Assembly (NCBI RefSeq): GCF_900107235.1
Contig: NZ_FNPF01000001.1
Coordinates: forward strand, 1 to 64,000
Length of the DNA stretch: 64,000 bases
Direction: 5' to 3'
From: Citreimonas salinaria
Lineage (GTDB): Bacteria; Pseudomonadota; Alphaproteobacteria; Rhodobacterales; Rhodobacteraceae
This document shows positions 13,170-21,352 of the stretch, piece by piece. The translations under genes were made by a program, and so were the position numbers. The notes under the pieces are model-generated. The model worked only from the letters and a program-made list of their open reading frames with translations, was not told where the DNA came from and did no database searches. The first letter of the stretch is position 1, and each line of letters starts with the position of its first letter.

Positions 13170-13841
13170 TCACGCTCCGCCCGAGCGCAGGCCTTCGACC
13201 ATGGTGGACACGATCTCCGTTCCGTCTGATAGCCGGACCAGAACGTTCCCACCGTCGTTGCGCACCTCTTCAATGCGACTGAACACCTGCGCGACCTGCG
13301 AATCGATCACGATTCCGTCGACGCTGCTTTCCACCTCGAACCTGTAGTTGCCACGTGGAAGGGGAACGCCGCTCGCATCGAGACCGTTCCATGTGAGGGA
13401 TGACTGTCCCGGCTCCAGCTGGATCCGCTCGATCACCGAACCGGACGGGTCGCGCACCAGCAGGGTCGCCTCGTCCGCCTCGGGGTGCGCTTCGGGTCGG
13501 ACCGTGACCGGCGTTCCGTCGAACCGCACCGGCGCCCGCACCAGCGCCTCCATCCCGATCCACGCGCCCACCTGCTGAAGCGACCCGATGCCAAGCTGCG
13601 TGCCGATGGCACCAAGCAGGTCGTTGGTCAGAACCTGCTGCTCGACGGACGAGAATGTCGCCAGCTGCGTCGCGTAATCGTTCGAATCGACAGGATTCAT
13701 CGGATCCTGGTTCTGGACCTGAACGGTCAACATCTTCAGGAACGTCTCGAAGTCGGAACTGAGCGCGCTCGCGCCCGAGGCTGCCGTCGTCTTGGCGGTG
13801 GTCGCGGTCGCCGCGGGCTGCACCTGTGAAATCTGCGTCAT
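13170..13841 (-). CDS. flgD: Flagellar hook capping protein FlgD
   Basis: The scaffold that caps the growing flagellar hook and is discarded on completion. The 223-residue product has the FlgD N-terminal signature DFETFLKMLTVQVQNQDPMNPVD in outline, followed by YATQLATFSSVEQQV, and the C-terminal FlgD Ig-like region (LTWNGLDASGVPLPRGNYRF). The start is supported by AGGGGACAGTC. It lies 9 bases after fliK, so the two genes form one unit. Confidence 0.95.
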   Translation of the reverse strand: MTQISQVQPAATATTAKTTAASGASALSSDFETFLKMLTVQVQNQDPMNPVDSNDYATQLATFSSVEQQVLTNDLLGAIGTQLGIGSLQQVGAWIGMEALVRAPVRFDGTPVTVRPEAHPEADEATLLVRDPSGSVIERIQLEPGQSSLTWNGLDASGVPLPRGNYRFEVESSVDGIVIDSQVAQVFSRIEEVRNDGGNVLVRLSDGTEIVSTMVEGLRSGGA

Positions 13842-13850
13842 GACTGTCCC

Positions 13851-15458
13851 CTAGATCTTCATGTCCAAGCCGCCTTCGACACGCGTTGCCTCGGCTGCCT
13901 CGTCGGCCTCGCGTCCGGGCGGGTTGGCCGCCGGTCCGGCAATTTCCGGGCCCGCGACGATGCCCCCGCTGCGCTCGCCGCCCCGGCCTTGGCCGTCGCG
14001 GCCCTCCGCGAAGGTAAAGCCCGACGCACCGTGCCCGCTTGCGGCCAAATCGCGGGCAAGCTGGTCAACATGTCGGCGCAGCAGGTCGAGCGTTTCGGGC
14101 CGATCGGCCTGGATGTGCACGACCATCCCGTTCTCGCCCGGAACCATCTGCAGACGCACGTGCCCAAGCTCGTCGGGGCTCAGGCGAATCTCTATCGTGC
14201 CGTTGCCCGCCCGGGGCATGGCTTCGGTGATCTGGCGGACGATCGCCGCGGCATCCGTCCGCCCGGGCGGGGCAAGGGCCGATGGCTGAATGCTGCCCGC
14301 GCGCAGGTCGGCGGAGCCGCCCTGCGTTGCGAATTCGGGCGCGTCCGCGTCGTCGGCCCCTTCTTGGACCGAGGGATGTGCGATTCCGGCGGCGGCGATC
14401 GCCTGCGACGCGACGGCCGACACGAAGGACGCGGCCGGTGCCGCGACCGCCGCGGCGCCCGCGGCAGCCCGCGCGGTCGCGGCCCCGCGTTCAGCCGCCG
14501 TGACCGACGAATCGGCGGTGGCTTCTGCGGCCCGGATCAGAGTTTCCACCTTTCGCGAGAGGCCGGATCGACCGATCGCTTCCGCCGCTCCGGGCAGGGC
14601 CGTTTGCGCTGCGCCCTCCGGCACCGTCGCGCCGCTTTGCGGCGAAGCGCCGCTGGCCGAGACGAGCTGCGCCAGCTTTTCGGCTTGCAAGGAGGCCCTG
14701 TGCGACGCGAACTCGGCCGACGTTGTTCCGGCCGCCGGCGCTCCGGACGGCAGGCTGACGCCAACGACTTGCTGTTCCGCCTTTGTGGTGCCTGGCTGAG
14801 CAGGCGCGGCGATTGCCGCGCCGGCCGTCCGCGCGGCAACGCCTCGCAAGGCTCCCGCAGGGGATTCCGGCGTCGCGGCAGCGCCCTGTTCCGGTTTCCC
14901 CAAATCGGTGACCAGGGTTTGCGCCCTGAGCAGAGCTTCAGCCGCGGCGGACGCCGTTGCCCTGCCCTGCTCCAGGACCGGCATACCCACCGCTTCCGGA
15001 CCCGTGCCCTGCCGGATGCCGGCCATGTGCGCCAGGCGGTCGTCCGCAACAGGTTCGGCCGCGGGCGCATCGTGGGAACCTTCCAAGCCGTGTGCCGCGG
15101 CCGGGCCTTGATCTGTGGACGAGCCATCTCGTCGCCCCACTAGCGCGGGCGCCACCGCGTGTTTCGGATCGATGTCAGCCTCCGCAATGGCAATGAAAGC
15201 GTCGCTCTCCACGTCGGCTTCGGGTTCGGGTTCCGTTGCCGCGTGAATGGCATCGGCACCCTCCGTTTCGGCCCCCTCGACCTTTTCAGCGTTGCCCGAC
15301 GCGGATCCGGCGGCGGTTTCCGCGGGCTCCGCCGCCTTTGCCGCCCGCTCCGCAGCCACGAAGTCACCGAAGTCCCGATCCGGTTTGCCCCCCGATTGTC
15401 GCGCAGGGGCATGTCCTGCATCGGTCAAGCCGAGGAAATTTCCTATTTTCGCCAACAT
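13851..15458 (-). CDS. fliK: Flagellar hook-length control protein FliK
   Basis: A secreted molecular ruler that measures the hook and switches export specificity. The 535-residue product has a long Ala/Glu-rich low-complexity body and a conserved C-terminal domain near residues 390-470 with GTIEIRLSPDELGHVRLQM, GMVVHIQADRPETLDLLRRH and ASGFTFAEGR. ATG at 15458 (MLAKIGNFLGLTDAG) has GGAG eight bases upstream; an in-frame ATG 33 bases earlier has no ribosome site. The low-complexity body and position before flgD match the family. Confidence 0.88.
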   Translation of the reverse strand: MLAKIGNFLGLTDAGHAPARQSGGKPDRDFGDFVAAERAAKAAEPAETAAGSASGNAEKVEGAETEGADAIHAATEPEPEADVESDAFIAIAEADIDPKHAVAPALVGRRDGSSTDQGPAAAHGLEGSHDAPAAEPVADDRLAHMAGIRQGTGPEAVGMPVLEQGRATASAAAEALLRAQTLVTDLGKPEQGAAATPESPAGALRGVAARTAGAAIAAPAQPGTTKAEQQVVGVSLPSGAPAAGTTSAEFASHRASLQAEKLAQLVSASGASPQSGATVPEGAAQTALPGAAEAIGRSGLSRKVETLIRAAEATADSSVTAAERGAATARAAAGAAAVAAPAASFVSAVASQAIAAAGIAHPSVQEGADDADAPEFATQGGSADLRAGSIQPSALAPPGRTDAAAIVRQITEAMPRAGNGTIEIRLSPDELGHVRLQMVPGENGMVVHIQADRPETLDLLRRHVDQLARDLAASGHGASGFTFAEGRDGQGRGGERSGGIVAGPEIAGPAANPPGREADEAAEATRVEGGLDMKI

Positions 15459-15571
15459 CGGATGATCTCCGGAATTCTTCCGCTTCGGCATTGATAGCAG
15501 AGTTTCGTTACCGGTTCTTTACCGCAATCGCGTCATCATGAGCGAAGTGAACCGAATTGGAGTCGCATTTC

Positions 15572-15844
15572 GTGCAAGTCTTACCGCCACCATCCGCTCT
15601 TTCCGGGCAAACTCAGGAACAGGCGCTGCGCGCCGTCGCCGAGAAACTCGAGGCGACGTTCCTCTCCGAGATGCTGAAATCCGCCGGATTGGGCAAGACG
15701 CCCGAGGGGTTCGGCGGCGGCAGCGGCGAGGATCAGTTCTCGTCGTTCCTTCGAGAGGAACATGCCAATGCGGTAGCCGCCCGAGGCGGAATCGGACTGG
15801 CCGAATCTTTGTTCAACGCGCTGAAGGGAGACGCGCATGGCTGA
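15572..15844 (+). CDS. FlgJ-like flagellar rod-binding protein
   Basis: A 90-residue protein matching the N-terminal rod-binding domain of FlgJ without the muramidase domain, as is usual in alphaproteobacteria. It would help assemble the rod through the periplasm. Recognisable sequence includes KLEATFLSEMLKSAGLGK, EDQFSSFLREEHANAVAARG and GIGLAESLFNAL. The start is probably GTG at 15572, with TTGGAG nine bases upstream; a TTG at 15557 is in frame but overlaps that site. It overlaps the next gene by 8 bases. Confidence 0.82.
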   Translation: MQVLPPPSALSGQTQEQALRAVAEKLEATFLSEMLKSAGLGKTPEGFGGGSGEDQFSSFLREEHANAVAARGGIGLAESLFNALKGDAHG

Positions 15845-16178
15845 GGCACTGGAAAGATTGAAAGCGATTGTCGAGGCAGAGCGCGAGGCGCTGCTTTCGG
15901 GAGACTTCGAACGACTGACCGCATTGCTTCCGGACAAGGAACAAGCCCTCGCAGAGGTCGAGGGAGCAGGGAGCACGCCGGATTCCCTGCGCGATCTGCA
16001 TAGGCGTGTCGAGCGCAACCAAGCGTTGTACGATCGCGCCCTTGCCGGGGTTCGGGCAGTCATCGGCAGGATCGCCGAATTAGGTGAGGTGAAGAAATCT
16101 ATCGGAACTTACGATTCCGCCGGAAAGCGGCGCACGATCGATATTCCGAAGCATGCGCATCTTGAAAAGAGAGCGTAG
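15837..16178 (+). CDS. FlgN-like flagellar chaperone
   Basis: A 113-residue, mostly helical protein (MAEALERLKAIVEAEREAL, RDLHRRVERNQALYDRALAG) followed by a short basic tail. Its size, heptad-like composition and coupling to the rod-binding gene (8-base overlap) fit the FlgN family of chaperones for hook-associated proteins. Sequence identity in this family is low, so the name rests partly on context. It is the last gene of this rightward pair. Confidence 0.7.
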   Translation: MAEALERLKAIVEAEREALLSGDFERLTALLPDKEQALAEVEGAGSTPDSLRDLHRRVERNQALYDRALAGVRAVIGRIAELGEVKKSIGTYDSAGKRRTIDIPKHAHLEKRA

Positions 16179-16245
16179 TCGGCGCAAGAAAAAAGAAAGA
16201 GCGAAAGCGGACAACACCGCTTTCGCCCGCTTTTCAAAACGCCTG

Positions 16246-17043
16246 CTATCGGCGTGCCGTTTGCAGCAGCGTTATTGCGATCTGACCCGAACTGGTCGCC
16301 TGGAATAGGCCGATCTGTTCCTGCAGAAGGTAGGTCTGAACGATCTTTTTCATGACGTCCGGCTCAAGCATTTCCGAAATCTTGTCGGTTCCGAAGCGGG
16401 CCTGCGCCTTGTCCTGAAAAACCTGCTTCTGAACATCGATGTCCAGCTGGCCGAACGTCTTCGGAAGGTTCAGCGCCTTCTCCAGCACGGTGCGCATCGG
16501 CGGCGTCCCCATGAGGCGGAACCACTGGGCGTTTTCGCTCGAGCCGGATTCGTTGATCTCGGTCAGGCCACGTTCGAAGTTGAGCGCGAGCCGCAGCGAC
16601 TGGTCGCTCTCGCCCACCGCCACCTCGAAGGATTGCTGGCGGAACTTCGCGACGATGTCTTCGGCGAAACCGGGCGCGGACGTCCCGGGTCCCCGCGGAT
16701 TGCCGAAGCCGAACGCCTTCGAAAAGGCCTTGTACCGTTCGTCGGCGAGCTTGTTCGCGAGGGCTGAACGCTCGGTGGTTCCCTCCTCGAGGATCTTCCG
16801 AATGAAGAACTTGCTGTCGATATCGTCCTGCAGGCCGAAGGCGCCCAGCGCCACGCGCAGCATGCGCCTGTCCGAGACCAGATCCTCGGCGGATTTGACC
16901 GAACCGATGTTCTCGGCGAAGTAGTCGGTATCGCGTTTCAGCAGCGGGCTGGCGTTGAACACCTCCTTCTGCCGGGCCTGCGTGGACTGCAGGAATTGCC
17001 AGCCGACCAGGCCGCTTCCGACAACGATCGGCTGGAAACTCAT
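16246..17043 (-). CDS. DUF1217 flagellar-locus protein
   Basis: A 265-residue protein of the DUF1217 type found in alphaproteobacterial flagellar clusters; its molecular role is not established. It contains QARQKEVFNASPLLKRDTDY, RRMLRVALGAFGLQDDIDSK and DKISEMLEPDVMKKIVQTYL. The start is ATG at 17043 (MSFQPIVVGSGLVGWQFL), overlapping the flbT stop by 4 bases, and not the longer frame that reads through flbT. It closes the leftward flagellin-flaF-flbT unit, suggesting a role with flagellin export or filament assembly. Confidence 0.85.
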   Translation of the reverse strand: MSFQPIVVGSGLVGWQFLQSTQARQKEVFNASPLLKRDTDYFAENIGSVKSAEDLVSDRRMLRVALGAFGLQDDIDSKFFIRKILEEGTTERSALANKLADERYKAFSKAFGFGNPRGPGTSAPGFAEDIVAKFRQQSFEVAVGESDQSLRLALNFERGLTEINESGSSENAQWFRLMGTPPMRTVLEKALNLPKTFGQLDIDVQKQVFQDKAQARFGTDKISEMLEPDVMKKIVQTYLLQEQIGLFQATSSGQIAITLLQTARR

Positions 17044-17444
17044 TTGCGTGCCACGGCCAGAAGCCGATCCTCGCGCGGGATGAGGGCGCGCAGTGCCTTG
17101 AGGCATTTGTAATACTGCTCCGTGAGCAGCGCCTCGGTCGCCTGGCTCAGCAGGGTGCGGCTGTCGATGTCGACCATCGCGCGACTCAGTTCCTCGATCT
17201 GGCGCAACAGGGTCCGCCGGGTGGAATCGGGGTCCGCGTCGCCGGTCAGTATAAGCTGCGCGGTGTAGCAGATGCGCCGGACGGGGGTCTGCGCCTCGTC
17301 GGGATGGATCGCGTCGCGCAGGCGCAGGATGTTCACGTTGGGGGTGACGATGGACAGGCGGCTGCGCTTGTCGCCGTTCTCGATGACGGCGCCGTTGACC
17401 AGAACGCGTTCGCGCGGGCCGAGCTTGAGGACGAGGCCGGTCAT
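17040..17444 (-). CDS. flbT: Flagellar biosynthesis repressor FlbT
   Basis: In Caulobacter FlbT represses flagellin translation by acting on flagellin mRNA; the same role is inferred here. The 134-residue product starts MTGLVLKLGPRERVLVNGAV and contains ALLTEQYYKCLKALRALIP. Start and stop overlap flaF and the DUF1217 gene by 4 bases each (ATGA), so the three are coupled. Confidence 0.93.
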   Translation of the reverse strand: MTGLVLKLGPRERVLVNGAVIENGDKRSRLSIVTPNVNILRLRDAIHPDEAQTPVRRICYTAQLILTGDADPDSTRRTLLRQIEELSRAMVDIDSRTLLSQATEALLTEQYYKCLKALRALIPREDRLLAVARK

Positions 17445-17821
17445 CGGGTTCTTCCCTTCGCGCTGAGGCCCTTGAGAATGGCGGCGTTGACTTCCAGAAG
17501 CGGGCCGACCTTGGCCTCGCGGGCCAGCACCTTGCCGGTGTGGGCGTTCACGAACTGGGCGAGCGCGAAGATCTGCGCGCGCAGCTCTTTCGGCAGTCCG
17601 TTTTCCGGGTGGGCGACGTCGACGGCGAACGTGTCCCACAGGGTGCGGTTCTCGACCAATGCCTCGGCCAGCTTGGGAAAGGCTTTCGGGCCCTTCTCCT
17701 GCGCGGCGGCGCGCAAGCGGTGAGAGATGCGCGCAAGCACGCGGTATTCGGTGTCGCGATCGGTCCGGGTCGACGACGAGGTCTGGACATAGGCATTCTG
17801 GGCAAGGGTATGTGCGTTCAC
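17441..17821 (-). CDS. flaF: Flagellar biosynthesis regulator FlaF
   Basis: A small partner of FlbT, needed for flagellin production or export in Caulobacter. The 126-residue product has YRVLARISHRLRAAAQEK, ALVENRTLWDTFAVDVA and NGLPKELRAQIFALAQFV, typical of the family. It lies directly behind the flagellin gene, separated by a hairpin at 17869-17889 that may reduce read-through. Confidence 0.93.
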   Translation of the reverse strand: MNAHTLAQNAYVQTSSSTRTDRDTEYRVLARISHRLRAAAQEKGPKAFPKLAEALVENRTLWDTFAVDVAHPENGLPKELRAQIFALAQFVNAHTGKVLAREAKVGPLLEVNAAILKGLSAKGRTR

Positions 17822-17868
17822 GGCAGAACCTTCTGATTCATGTGTTCGGGGGGCCGAAACGGGGTACC

Positions 17869-17889
17869 GGGGGCCAAGACCTGGCCCCC
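17869..17889 (-). terminator. GC-rich hairpin between flagellin and flaF
   Basis: GGGGGCCA (17869-17876) pairs with TGGCCCCC (17882-17889) around a 5-base loop, 12 bases after the flagellin stop. No T-run follows, so it probably acts as an attenuating or mRNA-protecting hairpin that lets flagellin outnumber the downstream regulators. Confidence 0.6.
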
Positions 17890-17901
17890 GATGTCAGCCG
17901 T

Positions 17902-19215
17902 TTAGCGGAACAGCGACAGAAGCTGCTGCGGCGCCTGGTTGGCGATCGACAGCGCCTGGACACCCAGCTGCTGCTGGACCTGCAGGGCCTGCAGGCGTGC
18001 CGACTGCTCTTCCATGTCGGCGTCGACCAGTGTGCCGATGCCCGACTTCATCGCGTCCATCAGGCCGCCGACGAAATCCTGCTGGGTCTCGATGCGGTTC
18101 TGGGCCGAGCCGAAGGCCGCTGCCGCGTCGATGCCGGTCTGGATCAGACCTTCGATAGCGCTGAGCGCCGCAGCTGCGCCGTTTTCGGTGGTCACATCCA
18201 ACTCGGAGAGCAGCGCGAGGCCGCCGCCGACCGTGGAACCGGCAGCAAGTGTGACGTTTCCAGCCGCGGATGCCGTAAGACCAGTTGCCGTATGGTTGGT
18301 CACGCTGATCTCGTTGCCATTGGTGCCGCCGACGCTGACCGTGAAGTCGTCCTGCATGCCTTGCTCGGCCAAGCGGAACTTCATCATTTCGGCGAGCCCC
18401 TCGGCCACATCAGCTTGGGTGTCACCATCCTTTGCAGTGTAGACGGCCTCCTGCTTCGCCGCAGGTGCGGTAGCGAACGATCCGCCGAAAACGGCGTTCA
18501 TCTGGAACGAGTAGGAGTCCCCAGCCATCACGGCTTGGGTGCGGCCTGCCGTCGTGGTCTCACCGTTGATGGTGTAAGTTGCTGATCCGGTGCCGTTTGC
18601 GCCCGCAGTACCGGCGGCAGTGAGCGCGGCGGCGGCGAGAGTAAGGGCACCGTCGTCTTTCGCTGCCGTCGTGCTCAGATCCTGCTTCTGGACATCGATA
18701 TCGCTTGCGACAACTCCGGTCGCCGAGCGGTCGAGCGAGGAAAGGACGCTGGTTGTACCGCTTCCCTCCACGCTGCCGGCGGCGGTGTAGGCAGTCGTGG
18801 TCTCGTTGTTCGACAGCAGGTTGAGACCGTTGAACTGGGCCGCGCCGGTCACGGATGCGATCTGGTCGGTCAGCGCCTTGATGTCGGTCTGGATCTTGGT
18901 GCGGTCGACGTTGCCTTCCTGCGACGCGACGATCTTTTCCTTCATCTGCTTCAGCAGGTCGGTGGTCGTCTCGGCGGCCTGACGCGCCACCTGGGTCGTC
19001 GCCTGGCCCAGGCCGAGGTTCGAGCTGATGGCCTTGAAGCCGGACACGTCGGATTCCATCACCTTCGAGATGGCCCAGACGGCGGCGTTGTCCTTGGACG
19101 TGGCCACGTTCTTGCCGGTGGCGATCGAGTTCTGCGTGCCCTCGAGGTTCTTGTTGATCGACTTCAGGGTCTGCAGGGCGACCATTGCGCCGTTGTTGGT
19201 AAGGATGCTAGACAT
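17902..19215 (-). CDS. fliC: Flagellin
   Basis: The filament subunit exported by the flagellar type III system. The 437-residue product begins MSSILTNNGAMVALQTLKSI, has the conserved N-terminal D0/D1 helices, a variable Ala/Thr/Gly-rich centre, and a C-terminal D0 region ending QVQQQLGVQALSIANQAPQQ and LLSLFR. ATG at 19215 has AGAGG upstream. It is the only flagellin in the window and heads the flaF-flbT-DUF1217 cluster. A TTAA-N7-TTAA motif lies about 140 bp upstream. Confidence 0.97.
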   Translation of the reverse strand: MSSILTNNGAMVALQTLKSINKNLEGTQNSIATGKNVATSKDNAAVWAISKVMESDVSGFKAISSNLGLGQATTQVARQAAETTTDLLKQMKEKIVASQEGNVDRTKIQTDIKALTDQIASVTGAAQFNGLNLLSNNETTTAYTAAGSVEGSGTTSVLSSLDRSATGVVASDIDVQKQDLSTTAAKDDGALTLAAAALTAAGTAGANGTGSATYTINGETTTAGRTQAVMAGDSYSFQMNAVFGGSFATAPAAKQEAVYTAKDGDTQADVAEGLAEMMKFRLAEQGMQDDFTVSVGGTNGNEISVTNHTATGLTASAAGNVTLAAGSTVGGGLALLSELDVTTENGAAAALSAIEGLIQTGIDAAAAFGSAQNRIETQQDFVGGLMDAMKSGIGTLVDADMEEQSARLQALQVQQQLGVQALSIANQAPQQLLSLFR

Positions 19216-19357
19216 TTTGACCTCTTCGGAAAGCCGGTTTTCCGCCTTCCAGTTCGTGTTGAACGGTTCCAAGCAACATTCTGAAGCCTGCGAGACCTTC
19301 CCCGGTTCGCGCCACCGGCCAGAGCGGCCGATGCAAGGGCACACTCGCCCACCGCGT

Positions 19358-19372
19358 TTAAAACAGTCTTAA
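19358..19372 (-). promoter_or_regulatory. Candidate CtrA site upstream of flagellin
   Basis: TTAA-AACAGTC-TTAA matches the core CtrA spacing TTAA-N7-TTAA. It lies about 142 bp upstream of the flagellin ATG and on the other side before dctB. CtrA controls flagellar genes in Rhodobacterales, so regulation of flagellin is the likelier target. Confidence 0.45.
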
Positions 19373-19495
19373 GCGCGGCGCCGACGATGCCGGAAGGTGT
19401 GCGGTATTTTAGGCAAACCCTTAAGCTTCCGTCAGGCCTGCGGGCGCCCGCGCCGGGACTGGTCTTCGCACAAGGCGCGCCGCATACTTCGTGCC

Positions 19496-21352
19496 ATGCG
19501 CGCACCGACCTCCAGATCGCTTTTCCGCAAACCCCTGCCGGGTCTGATCCTTGCGGCGATGCTCGGCACCGGGGCGCTCGTGGCGTGGCCCGCGCTGGAA
19601 CGGCATTTCCTGATCCGCGCGGCCATGCGCGACGAGGCGACCCTGCGCCTGGTGACCGAGGTCCTGCGCGGCGCGCTCAGCCGGACCGAGGCGCTGCCCG
19701 CGCTGATCGCCGAGCGTCCGATCCTCGCCCGGGTCCTGCGCGCGCCCGACGCCACCGGCCTCATCCCCTTCGCCAACGAGCAGCTGCGCCTGACCGCGCT
19801 GTCGCTGGACGTGTCCGACATCTACCTGATGGACCGGCAGGGCGACACGCTCGCCGCCTCCAGCTACCGCGCCGAGCGCAGCTTCATCGGGCAGAACTTT
19901 GCCTACCGCCCGTATTTCACCGACGCGATCGGCACCGGCGTCGGGCGCTTTCACGCGCTCGGCACCACGTCGGGCGAGCGGGGCTACTATTTCGCCGCGC
20001 CGGTGCTCGACGGGACCGAGATCCTCGGCGCCGTGGCGGTCAAGATCACGCTGGACCAGTTCGAGGACGCCTGGGCGCAGAGCGACAGCACGGTCGCGGT
20101 CTACGACACCAGCAACGTGGTCTTCCTGTCGGACCGCGCCGACTGGCGCTTCCGCAGCATCGGGCCGGTCAGCGAACTGGCGATCGAGCGTATCGCGCAG
20201 ACGCGGCAATACCCCCTCGATGCCGTATCGGCGTTGCCGCTGCGCCGCGTCCCGCTGGCGGACGGGCTGACCCGCGCGACGCTGGACGGCGACGGGGGGC
20301 GCGAAAGCTTCGTCCTGCAAGAGGGGTTGATCGCCGCCGCAGGCTGGCGCGTGGCCGTGCTCACGCCCGCCGGCCCCGCGACGGCGCAGGCGGCGGCGGC
20401 GCTGGCCCTCGCCGGTCTGATCGTGCTGCTGGGCGCGCTGGTGGCGGCGTTCTTCGGCCAGCGCCGCGCGCGCCTTCTGGAACGGCTCGAGGCGCAGCGC
20501 AGCCAGCACGCCCTGCTGGAAAGCCGCGTGCGCGACCGGACCCGCGATCTCGACGATGCCAACCGCCGCCTGCGCGCCGAGGTCGAGGAACGCCGCGCCG
20601 CCGAGGCACGCCTGCGCCGCACCCAGGCCGAGCTGGTCCAGGCCGGCAAGCTGGCGGCGCTGGGGCAGATGTCGGCCGCGCTGAGCCACGAGTTCAACCA
20701 GCCGCTGGGGGCGGTGAAATCCTACGCCGAGAACGCCCTGACCTTCCTCGACCGCGGCCGCATGGCCGAGGCGCGCGACAACGTCGGCCGCATCTCGCGC
20801 ATGGCCGACCGGATGGCGACGATCTCGCAGCACCTGCGCAACTTCGCCCGGCGCCCCAAGGACCACGTCGGCCCCGTTCCCCTGCGCGCTGTGGTCGAGG
20901 ACGCGGTCGAGATCATGCAGGCCCGCTTGGCCCGCAGCGGCGTCACCCTGCGCGGCCCCGACTGGCCCGACGCGCCGGTCTGGGCGATGGGCGGCCGCGT
21001 GCGCCTGCAGCAGGTGCTGGTCAACCTGCTGGCCAACGCGCTCGACGCGATGGCAGACGACCCGGCCCCGGCAATCAACCTTGTGCTGGAGGCCACGGAG
21101 GACACGCTGGCGCTGCGGGTGCGCGACCACGGGCCCGGGCTGGGCGACGGCGACCTGCCGCAGGTCTTCGACCCCTTCTTCACCACCAAGGACCCCGGCC
21201 GCGGGCTGGGCCTGGGGCTGTCGATCTCGTACAACATCGTGCGCGATTTCGGCGGCACGCTTACGGCGGCCAACGCCGAGGGCGGCGGCGCCGTCTTCAC
21301 CGTCACGCTGCGCCGCGCCGCGCCGCAAGCCCAGGAGACAGCCGCGGAATGA
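19496..21352 (+). CDS. dctB: C4-dicarboxylate-type sensor histidine kinase DctB
   Basis: A membrane sensor kinase. The 618-residue product has an N-terminal transmembrane helix (LILAAMLGTGALVAWPAL), a periplasmic double-PAS-like sensor (about 40-300; SFIGQNFAYRPYFTDAIG is typical of DctB/Cache sensors), a second helix (AAALALAGLIVLLGALVAAF), a coiled coil, HisKA with the phospho-acceptor His in ALSHEFNQPLGAVKSY (about 397), and an ATPase domain with LLANALDAM and TKDPGRGLGLGLSI. The start at 19496 gives a proper signal anchor. It overlaps dctD by 4 bases. The ligand may be that of the TRAP transporter downstream. Confidence 0.93.
   Translation: MRAPTSRSLFRKPLPGLILAAMLGTGALVAWPALERHFLIRAAMRDEATLRLVTEVLRGALSRTEALPALIAERPILARVLRAPDATGLIPFANEQLRLTALSLDVSDIYLMDRQGDTLAASSYRAERSFIGQNFAYRPYFTDAIGTGVGRFHALGTTSGERGYYFAAPVLDGTEILGAVAVKITLDQFEDAWAQSDSTVAVYDTSNVVFLSDRADWRFRSIGPVSELAIERIAQTRQYPLDAVSALPLRRVPLADGLTRATLDGDGGRESFVLQEGLIAAAGWRVAVLTPAGPATAQAAAALALAGLIVLLGALVAAFFGQRRARLLERLEAQRSQHALLESRVRDRTRDLDDANRRLRAEVEERRAAEARLRRTQAELVQAGKLAALGQMSAALSHEFNQPLGAVKSYAENALTFLDRGRMAEARDNVGRISRMADRMATISQHLRNFARRPKDHVGPVPLRAVVEDAVEIMQARLARSGVTLRGPDWPDAPVWAMGGRVRLQQVLVNLLANALDAMADDPAPAINLVLEATEDTLALRVRDHGPGLGDGDLPQVFDPFFTTKDPGRGLGLGLSISYNIVRDFGGTLTAANAEGGGAVFTVTLRRAAPQAQETAAE

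Noticed and set aside
15493-15530. TTACC direct repeat between fliK and the FlgJ-like gene as a CtrA site
   Set aside because: TTAC-N7-TTAC has two mismatches to the TTAA core; too weak to call.
19387-21348. One continuous frame reaching dctD from before dctB
   Set aside because: The part before 21349 is Arg/Pro-rich and in a different frame from the clear DctB; no kinase-regulator fusion exists.
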